From CAYOHP01 sp964403795 [NCBI: uncultured bacterium] (GTDB lineage: Bacteria; Muiribacteriota; UBA6191; CAZXTJ01), in the NCBI GenBank assembly GCA_964403795.1, contig CAYOHP010000023.1, positions 41,860-72,495 on the forward strand: DNA of 30,636 nt, read 5' to 3'. Position 1 is the stretch's first letter. Each line of letters starts with the position of its first letter. The notes under the pieces are model-generated. The model did no database searches, was not told the origin of the DNA, and worked only from the letters and a program-made list of their open reading frames with translations. The translations under genes and the position numbers were made by a program. Positions 24,930 to 30,636 of the stretch are shown piece by piece.

Positions 24930-27530
24930 TCAGGCGGTGGCGCCCTGCAGCTTCCTCAGGGCTTCGCTGGCGAACTTCTGGAGGGAGGCGTTCTCGTCGG
25001 CGAGTTCGACCGCCTTCTTGAAGCAGTCCCGGGCCGCCACCCGGTCTCCGTGGTCGTCGTAGACGAGCCCCAGGTTGTACCAGGCCGTGGCGTCGGTGGG
25101 CTTCACCGCCAGGCACTTGCGAAGCAGCCGCACGGCGTCGTCCATGCGTCCCTGGTCGTAGCCTACGAGGCCGGCGTAGTAGTTCGCCATGTGGTCCTCG
25201 GGATCGATGGCCAGGGCCTGTTCCAGCGAGTGGCGGGCGTCCTCGAGGCGCCCTTCCTCGTACAGGAGGATGCCCAGGTTGGTCCGGGCGTACACATCGT
25301 CGGGCTCCAGGGTGATGGCCCTCCGGAAGGCGCCGATGGCATTGGAGCGGTCGCCCCGGGCCTTGAAGAGATGGGCCAGGCTGTAGGTGGCGAAGGCGTC
25401 GTCGGGGTTCAGGCGGAGCACCCGGTCGAAGGCCTTCTCGGCCGAGGCGAGGTCGCCGCTCTCCCGGTAGATCTTGCCGAGGTAGTACCAGAGCATCGGG
25501 TTGTCGCGGGCGACCTCGAGACCGGCCACCAGGATGCGGCGGGCGGCTTCCGGATTGCCTCGCCGGTGCCTCAGCATGGCAAGGTTCAGATAGGCCTCGG
25601 CCAGGGACGGCGAGATCCTGGCCGCCTTCTCCCAGATGTCCTCGGCTGCGTCCCAGTCCCCCTTGTGGCGGAGCACGCGGCCCAGGAAGAGGTGGGCCGC
25701 CAGGTTCTCGGGGGCCTTGACCAGGGCCCGGCGCAGCAGGCGCTCGGCCTCGTCGAGTTCGCCCCGGTCGAGCTGCACCTTGCCCAGCGAGAGCAGGGTG
25801 TCGAGGTCGTCGGGGTCCTGTTCCAGGCAGGTCTGCCAGTGTCGGGTGGCCTCCACGGTGCGCCCGGCGTGGCGGTGGATCTCGGCGGCCAGGTAGCGGG
25901 CCATGCGGTGCGAGGGCTCGAGAGCCAGGCAGCTCTCCAGCGAGGCCAGCGCCTCGTCGACCCGGCCGTGGCTGTAGAGCGCCCTCCCCAGGGAGAAGTG
26001 GTGCCCGGCGTTCTCCGGATTGCGGTTCACCCGGGCCCGCATGGTCTCGATCTCCTCGTTGCGGATCCCCAGCTGCTTGGAGAGCTGCTCCATGTTGGCG
26101 AGCGCGAACGGGTCGTCGGGAGCCAGCCGCAGCACCTGCCGGAAGGTGTCGAGGGCGTCGCCCAGCAGTCCCTTGTGCTTGTAGGCGCAGGCGAGCTGGT
26201 AGACCGCGTGGGAGTCCTTGGGGTCGTCCTGGACCTGGCGGCGCCAGTGGAGGATGCGACCCTCCAGGGTGTCCTGGCGCTCCTCCTCGGTCAGGATCCG
26301 GAAGTCGAGCACGTCCTCGGCCTCGGGATCGAGGCGGCGGGCCTCGTCCCAGTGGGACTGGGCGCGGTCGGCCTCCCCCAGGATGTCGAGCAGGTCGCCG
26401 AGCTTCTTGTGGTAGCGGGCCCGGTCGGGACTGATGGCGATGGCCTTCTCCAGCTCCTTGACGGCGATCTGGATCTCGCCGAGGTCCTTCTGGACCAGCG
26501 CCTTCCCGAAGTGTCCCCGGTCGTCGCCGGGGGTGGTCGCCAGGTGGAGGTCGAAGTGCTGCTTCGCCTCCTGGAAGCGGCCGGAGCGCCACAGGGTCAT
26601 GCCCAGGTAGTAGTCGAGGTCGGGTCCCGAGGGGGCGAGCGACCGGGCCTTGCGCAGGTGCTCGATGGCGGCCGGGAAGCGGTGCTCGAAGTACTCGGCG
26701 AGGCCCAGGCCGCAGACCGCCTCGGCGCAGTCGGGGCGGATGTCGAGGGCCTTCTTGAAGGCGTCGGCGGCCTTGTGGGCATCCCCCTGCTTCAACCGGA
26801 TGCGTCCGATCGCCAGGTGGGCGAAGAGGAAGTTCGGGTCGAGCGCCAGGACCTGCCGGTAGTTCTCGAGCGCCTCCTCCAGCTTGCCGATGCGGCCTAG
26901 GGTGCCGCCCAGGTAGTGGTGGGCGTAGAGGTCGTCGGGGTTGAGCAACAGCGCCTTGCGGAACTGGGCGACCGCGCTCTCGTCCTCCCCGAGCTGGAGG
27001 TGGGCCTGGGCCAGCAGGTAGTGGAGGTAGGCGTGGTTGGGGGTGAGCCGGAGGGCCTGCTGGAAGGCCTGTTTCGCCTCCTCGTCGAGCCCCTTGGCGA
27101 GGAAGATGATCCCCAGGTTGGCCTGGGCGTAGGAGTGGCTCGGGTCCAGCGAGAGGGACTTCTTGAAGCGCAGGACGGCCTCGTCGTACATCCCCTTCAA
27201 GCGGTAGAGGGTCCCCAGGTTCGAGTGGGCCCAGGCGTAGTCGGGGTCGAGCAGCAGGGCTCGCTGGAAGGCATTGCGGGCGTCGTCGTACCGGCCCATC
27301 GCCTTGTAGGCCAGCCCCAGGAAGTTGTGGGCGTAGGCGTCGTCCGGGTTGATGGCGATGGCACGCAGGAAGGCGGCCGCCGCCTCCTCGGGCATGCCGG
27401 CCAGTTCATAGGCCTTGCCCAGGTGGTACTGGGCGAAGAAGTCGTCCGGGTGCAGGCGAGCCTCGCGCAGGCACTCGTCGATCCGCTGCTCGGCACCGAT
27501 CCGATAGGGACGACGCTCTCCCGATGCCAT
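24930..27530 (-). CDS. Protein of about 23 consecutive TPRs
   Basis: The 866-residue product is made almost wholly of 34-residue TPRs: eleven in register from ~residue 28, one irregular segment (VLDFRILTEEERQDTLEGRI), then about twelve more to near the C-terminus. A typical repeat reads DDAYAHNFLGLAYKAMGRYD followed by DARNAFQRALLLDP. There is no signal peptide, membrane segment or catalytic domain, so it should be a cytosolic superhelical scaffold. The ATG has GGAGG 4 nt upstream. It precedes the membrane kinase gene by 43 bp, and a role in gathering kinase substrates or in complex assembly is inferred from this. TPR arrays of this kind also occur in glycosyltransferase (OGT-like) proteins, but no transferase domain is attached. 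Confidence 0.92.
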   Translation of the reverse strand: MASGERRPYRIGAEQRIDECLREARLHPDDFFAQYHLGKAYELAGMPEEAAAAFLRAIAINPDDAYAHNFLGLAYKAMGRYDDARNAFQRALLLDPDYAWAHSNLGTLYRLKGMYDEAVLRFKKSLSLDPSHSYAQANLGIIFLAKGLDEEAKQAFQQALRLTPNHAYLHYLLAQAHLQLGEDESAVAQFRKALLLNPDDLYAHHYLGGTLGRIGKLEEALENYRQVLALDPNFLFAHLAIGRIRLKQGDAHKAADAFKKALDIRPDCAEAVCGLGLAEYFEHRFPAAIEHLRKARSLAPSGPDLDYYLGMTLWRSGRFQEAKQHFDLHLATTPGDDRGHFGKALVQKDLGEIQIAVKELEKAIAISPDRARYHKKLGDLLDILGEADRAQSHWDEARRLDPEAEDVLDFRILTEEERQDTLEGRILHWRRQVQDDPKDSHAVYQLACAYKHKGLLGDALDTFRQVLRLAPDDPFALANMEQLSKQLGIRNEEIETMRARVNRNPENAGHHFSLGRALYSHGRVDEALASLESCLALEPSHRMARYLAAEIHRHAGRTVEATRHWQTCLEQDPDDLDTLLSLGKVQLDRGELDEAERLLRRALVKAPENLAAHLFLGRVLRHKGDWDAAEDIWEKAARISPSLAEAYLNLAMLRHRRGNPEAARRILVAGLEVARDNPMLWYYLGKIYRESGDLASAEKAFDRVLRLNPDDAFATYSLAHLFKARGDRSNAIGAFRRAITLEPDDVYARTNLGILLYEEGRLEDARHSLEQALAIDPEDHMANYYAGLVGYDQGRMDDAVRLLRKCLAVKPTDATAWYNLGLVYDDHGDRVAARDCFKKAVELADENASLQKFASEALRKLQGATA

Positions 27531-27583
27531 GGCACCTCCCGAAACCGGCCCGAGCGTACCGCGCTCCGGGCCGGCCCTCTGGC

Positions 27584-27880
27584 CTAGGTCGGGGAAATCT
27601 TCACGGTCCCCGAACGGTGGCAGGTGAAGCGCATGGCGGTCTTCTCCAGCCCGTCGATCTCCAGGGTGGCGAACCCGATGACGGTCACCAGGTCGATCCC
27701 CTTGGGGGCCAGGTAGCCGCGGGCGATGGCGATGGCCTTGACCGCCTGGTTCACCGCCCCCGCCCCGATGGCGTGGAGGATCACCTTCTCCTCCCGTTCC
27801 ACCACCGTGGACAGGGCCCCGGCCACCGACTTGGGGTTGGACCTTGCGGACACCTTGAGGGTCTCGGCGATGGCGTTCAA
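27584..27880 (-). CDS. spoVS: SpoVS-family Alba-like protein
   Basis: The 98-residue product matches Bacillus SpoVS through most of its length: LKVSARSNPKSVAGALSTVV, then AIGAGAVNQAVKAIAIARG, YLAPKGIDLV and IDGLEKTAMRF. SpoVS is an Alba-like small protein that influences sporulation and septation in Bacillus; relatives occur in non-sporulating phyla, where they may bind nucleic acid. The start is a TTG overlapping the rnc stop as TTGA, with GGAGG 6 nt upstream. The product has a ~7-residue N-terminal and ~8-residue C-terminal extension relative to the Bacillus protein. Its position after rnc suggests coupled expression with RNase III. Confidence 0.92.
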   Translation of the reverse strand: MNAIAETLKVSARSNPKSVAGALSTVVEREEKVILHAIGAGAVNQAVKAIAIARGYLAPKGIDLVTVIGFATLEIDGLEKTAMRFTCHRSGTVKISPT

Positions 27881-28629
27881 GGGGTGCCTCCGTCCCCCTT
27901 GGAAGCCTCGAACGGGAAGCGGCTGGACAGGCGGAGGAGCTCCCGGGCCGCGGCCCGCTCGGCGGTCCGCTTGGAGGAGCCGGTGGCGGTGGCGGTCAGG
28001 TGCCCGGCCCGGACCCGGACCGTGAACACCCGGCGATGCGGTTCCCCCTCCTCGGACACCGCTTCGTAGCTGGGGAGCGGATGACCGATCGCCTGCAAGG
28101 CTTCCTGGAGCAGGTTCTTGGGGTCCTTGCCGGGGGGATCGGAATCGGGATCCTCGAGTTCGGGGCAGAGCAGTTCGAGGACCAGGTCCCGGGCCGCGGG
28201 GTAGCCCCGGTCGAGGAAGGCCGCCCCCACCACCGCCTCCAGGGCGCCGCAGAGGATGCGGTCCTTCTCCATGCCGCCGGTCCGCAGCTCGCCGGCGCCC
28301 AGGCGGAGCCTGGGGCCGAGCCCGATCCGGCGCGCCACCCGGGCCAGCGTCGAGCGCGAGACCAGGCGGGACCGGAGCAGGGTGAGCTCGCCCTCGGGAA
28401 CCTCCTCGGTGCTCGATCCCAGGAGGTGTTCCGCCACCACCAGCCCCAGCACCGCGTCCCCCAGGAACTCGAGCCTCTCATTGTGTCCGGATCCGGCGGA
28501 ACGGTGGGTGAGGGCCCGCTGGGCAAGCGAGGGGTCGCGGAAGTCCCCGAGGCACGCGACCGGGACGGGAGGATCCGACTCGGGGTCCTGGGTCTCAGCC
28601 CCCGAAGCGTCGGAACACAAGGGCGGCAT
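27877..28629 (-). CDS. rnc: Ribonuclease III
   Basis: The 250-residue product has an RNase III domain followed by a dsRNA-binding domain (~169-235, PKNLLQEALQAIGHPLPSYE to TAERAAARELL). The signature NERLEFLGDAVLG (50-62) keeps the acidic residues Glu54 and Asp58. In the second motif, DRILCGALEAVVGAAFLD, Glu131 is kept but the residue matching E. coli Asp114 is Gly128. The enzyme normally processes rRNA and other dsRNA. The ATG lies inside the end of fabF (35-bp overlap) with GGAGG 5 nt upstream, which supports the start. A short acidic, Pro-rich lead precedes the domain. The fab-rnc order is common in bacteria. Confidence 0.94.
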   Translation of the reverse strand: MPPLCSDASGAETQDPESDPPVPVACLGDFRDPSLAQRALTHRSAGSGHNERLEFLGDAVLGLVVAEHLLGSSTEEVPEGELTLLRSRLVSRSTLARVARRIGLGPRLRLGAGELRTGGMEKDRILCGALEAVVGAAFLDRGYPAARDLVLELLCPELEDPDSDPPGKDPKNLLQEALQAIGHPLPSYEAVSEEGEPHRRVFTVRVRAGHLTATATGSSKRTAERAAARELLRLSSRFPFEASKGDGGTP

Positions 28630-29854
28630 TCTGGCCTCCGAAGCCCATCGAATTCGAGAGGGCGTACTCGTGGCGGTGTTCGCGGGCTTCGTTGGGGACG
28701 TAGTCGAGGTCGCACTCGGGGTCGGCCTCGGAGTAGTTGGCGGTCGGGTGGATGCGCTGCTCCCGCAGGCCGAGTACGCAGGCGATGGCCTCGAGGGCCC
28801 CGGAGGCTCCCAGCATGTGCCCGCTCATCGACTTGGTCGAGGAGACCGGGATGCGGTGGGCGTGCTCTCCCAGGGCGGTCTTCAGGGCGAGGGTCTCGTG
28901 CTTGTCGTTGAAGGGGGTCGAGGTGCCGTGGGCGTTGACGTAGCCGATCCGGTCCGGGCCGATCCCGGCCTCGGCGAGGGCGAGCAGGATCGCCCGTACG
29001 ATGCCCTCGCCGCCTTCGGCGGGTGCGGTCTGGTGGTAGGCGTCGCAGGTGGCGCCGTAGCCCACGACCTCGCCCAGGATCTCGACGCCCCTACGGGTCG
29101 CCGACTCGAGGCTCTCGAGGATCAGGGCCCCTGCCCCCTCGGCGATCACGAAGCCGTCCCGACCCCGGTCGAAGGGTCGGCTGGCCGCGGCTCCGAGGTG
29201 GCTGGAGCCGGACAGGGCCTTCATGTTGGCGAAGCCCGAGATCGTCATGGGGGTGATGGCGGCCTCGGAGCCGCCCGAGACGACCACGTCGGCGAAGCCG
29301 TGCCGGATGGCGCGGAAGGCCTCCCCGATGGCGGTGGAGGCGGTGGCGCAGGCCGAGACATGGCTGAAGTTCACGCCCTTGAAGCCGTGCCGGATGGCCA
29401 CGTTCCCGGGGATCAGGTTCGAGACCATCATCGGGACCAGGAAGGGCGAGACCCGGCGGGCGCCCTTCTGCTGGAAGGCCAGGAAATTCTTCTCCCAGCT
29501 CTGGACCCCGCCGATGCCGCTGCCCAGGTAGACCCCGACCCGGTTCGGGTCCCAGCCGGAGGCCTGGTGGTCGCGTCCGATCCGGGCCTGGGCGATCGCC
29601 TGGTCGGCGGCGGCGACCCCGAAGTGCTGGCAGGGGTCCATCCGGTTGATGTCCTTGCCGCCGATGTCGCGCTCGGGATCGAAGCCCCTCACCTCGCCGC
29701 CGATGGTGACCGCCAGCCCGGTGGTGTCGACGTGGGCGAGCGGCCCGATCCCCGACCGGGCCGCCAGCAGGTTCGACCATACGGTCGCGACGTCGTTGCC
29801 GACCGGGGAGACGACTCCCAGTCCGGTGACGACGACCCGGTGCGGCAAAGCCAT
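28595..29854 (-). CDS. fabF: Beta-ketoacyl-ACP synthase II
   Basis: The 419-residue cytosolic condensing enzyme elongates acyl-ACP with malonyl-ACP in type II fatty-acid synthesis. Active-site residues are visible: Cys169 in SACATASTAIGEAF, His309 in NAHGTSTPFND and His346 in KSMSGHMLGASGALEA. The N-terminus (VVVTGLGVVSPVG) and C-terminus (NSMGFGGQNAALVF) are complete, and the length is typical. It lies 47 bp after acpP and overlaps rnc by 35 bp. Confidence 0.97.
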   Translation of the reverse strand: MALPHRVVVTGLGVVSPVGNDVATVWSNLLAARSGIGPLAHVDTTGLAVTIGGEVRGFDPERDIGGKDINRMDPCQHFGVAAADQAIAQARIGRDHQASGWDPNRVGVYLGSGIGGVQSWEKNFLAFQQKGARRVSPFLVPMMVSNLIPGNVAIRHGFKGVNFSHVSACATASTAIGEAFRAIRHGFADVVVSGGSEAAITPMTISGFANMKALSGSSHLGAAASRPFDRGRDGFVIAEGAGALILESLESATRRGVEILGEVVGYGATCDAYHQTAPAEGGEGIVRAILLALAEAGIGPDRIGYVNAHGTSTPFNDKHETLALKTALGEHAHRIPVSSTKSMSGHMLGASGALEAIACVLGLREQRIHPTANYSEADPECDLDYVPNEAREHRHEYALSNSMGFGGQNAALVFRRFGG

Positions 29855-29901
29855 GGGTGGACCCTAAGCGGGCGGGTATCCCCCTCCCCCGCCCCGCCTC
29901 C

Positions 29902-30159
29902 TCAGTTGGCGGACTTGTCCTTGAGCTTCTTCTGGATGAAGTCGAGGACGTCCTGCACCTTGCGGATGTTCTCGGCGTCTTCGTCCGGGATCTCGATGTC
30001 GAACTCTTCCTCGAAGCACATGATCAGCTCGACCGTGTCCAGGGAATCAGCGCCGAGGTCGTCGAGGAAGGACGCATCGGGGGTGATCTCCTTGGAATCG
30101 ATCGAAAGCTGCTTGGCTACAAGACTCTGGACCTTGGTGAAGATCTCCTCGTGCGTCAT
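29902..30159 (-). CDS. acpP: Acyl carrier protein
   Basis: The 85-residue acidic protein carries growing acyl chains on a phosphopantetheine arm. The attachment site is Ser39 in [13 protein letters not shown], and helix II and III patterns are normal ([25 protein letters not shown]). The C-terminus is a few residues longer and more basic than in E. coli (KKLKDKSAN). The ATG has GGAG about 7 nt upstream. It sits between fabG and fabF as in most bacterial fab clusters. Confidence 0.97.
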   Translation of the reverse strand: MTHEEIFTKVQSLVAKQLSIDSKEITPDASFLDDLGADSLDTVELIMCFEEEFDIEIPDEDAENIRKVQDVLDFIQKKLKDKSAN

Positions 30160-30174
30160 CCTGGAACTCCATCC

Positions 30175-30636
30175 CTACATCACCATTCCGCCGTCGACGG
30201 TGAGTACCTGGCCGGTGACGTAGCGAGCGTCCTCGGAGCACAGGAACCCCACGACCCCGGAGACTTCCTCCGGCGTGCCGATCCGTCCACAGGGAATGCG
30301 GGTCTTCAGTTCGTTCCGGACCTGCTCCGGCAGGTCCGAAGTCATATCGGTGGCGATGTACCCGGGGGCGACCGCGTTGACGCGCACGCCCTTGCCGGCG
30401 AGCTCCTTGGCGGCCGACTTGGTGAAGCCGACCAGGCCCGCCTTGCTGGCGGCGTAGTTGGCCTGGCCGGCGTTGCCGGTCAAGCCCACCACCGAGACCA
30501 GGTTCACGATGCTCCCCTTGCGCTGGCGGAGCATGGGCCGGGACACCGCCCGGGTGGTGAAGAAGGGTCCGTAGAGGTTGACCCGCATCACCTTGTCGAA
30601 GTCGTCGTCCTTCATCCGCAGCAGCAGGCCGTCGCG
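30175..30636 (-). CDS. fabG: 3-oxoacyl-ACP reductase (partial, N-terminus off the window)
   Basis: Only the C-terminal ~153 residues are inside the window; the frame is open at the right edge (RDGLLLRMKDDDFDKVM is the usual FabG sequence after the NNAG motif). The short-chain dehydrogenase active site is present: Ser in NLVSVVGLTGNAGQANY and the YAASK pair, followed by GVRVNAVAPGYIATDMT and the C-terminal GQVLTVDGGM. The enzyme uses NADPH to reduce 3-oxoacyl-ACP. The stop lies 15 bp before acpP. Internal methionines near 30615 are not the real start. Confidence 0.96.
   Translation of the reverse strand, partial: RDGLLLRMKDDDFDKVMRVNLYGPFFTTRAVSRPMLRQRKGSIVNLVSVVGLTGNAGQANYAASKAGLVGFTKSAAKELAGKGVRVNAVAPGYIATDMTSDLPEQVRNELKTRIPCGRIGTPEEVSGVVGFLCSEDARYVTGQVLTVDGGMVM

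Noticed and set aside
24490-26592. A 700-residue minus-strand frame over the TPR gene
   Set aside because: It is the alternate frame of the TPR and kinase genes and is full of Arg/Gly/Pro runs, with none of the conserved motifs.
28256-30223. A 655-residue plus-strand frame across fabF and rnc
   Set aside because: It lies opposite fabF, rnc and acpP, has biased low-complexity composition and no recognisable motifs.
1-30636. tRNA, rRNA, CRISPR array, insertion sequence, prophage or integration site
   Set aside because: The gaps between genes are short and none showed tRNA arms, regular spaced repeats, transposase motifs or flanking direct repeats by eye.

Overview
The window is one high-GC stretch of a Gram-negative bacterial chromosome. 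An RND/TolC-type pump shows an outer membrane. The Hanks-type Ser/Thr kinases, the long TPR proteins, a SpoVS homologue beside the fab/rnc genes and the frequent TTG/GTG starts fit a Planctomycetota-like or other deep-branching lineage, but this placement is an inference by eye. Genes are tightly packed with many 4-bp ATGA/GTGA/TTGA overlaps. Most are on the minus strand. No tRNA, rRNA, CRISPR array or insertion sequence was seen, and no stretch over 300 bases lacks a gene.

Layout by region. 1-5.5 kb: a secreted TPR protein with a Pro/Ala-rich tail (minus, runs off the left edge), divergent from a soluble Ser/Thr kinase with a TPR-like C-terminus (plus). The kinase converges head-on, with abutting stop codons, on an unusual protein that joins zinc ribbons, a degenerate M48 peptidase domain and a J-like domain. 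5.5-14.6 kb: a minus-strand operon read acs > outer-membrane factor > HlyD-type adaptor > RND pump > RsbU-like PP2C phosphatase with a pseudo-receiver. 14.7-16.4 kb: a two-gene unit, TerB-like protein and an unknown protein. 16.4-17.9 kb: infC-rpmI-rplT with a clear promoter, a leader that can fold into a three-way junction, and a strong terminator. 18.0-20.5 kb: response regulator > STAS protein > AAE-family transporter. 20.5-22.4 kb: two tiny membrane-protein ORFs, a fumarylacetoacetate-hydrolase-fold enzyme, and a tandem pair of paralogous small TPR proteins. 22.5-27.5 kb: a protein made almost entirely of about 23 TPRs, followed by a transmembrane Ser/Thr kinase. 27.6-30.6 kb: fabG (partial) > acpP > fabF > rnc > spoVS.

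Working together: housekeeping blocks (fatty-acid synthesis with rnc, IF3/L35/L20, acetyl-CoA synthetase) are interleaved with signalling by Ser/Thr phosphorylation (two kinases, one PP2C phosphatase, one STAS protein, one receiver) and TPR scaffolds. The items most worth a second look are the M48-like/J-like/zinc-ribbon fusion, the infC leader fold, the glycine at a catalytic-Asp position in RNase III, the recurrent TANNNT motif 6-9 nt before SD-less start codons, and the small TPR pair.
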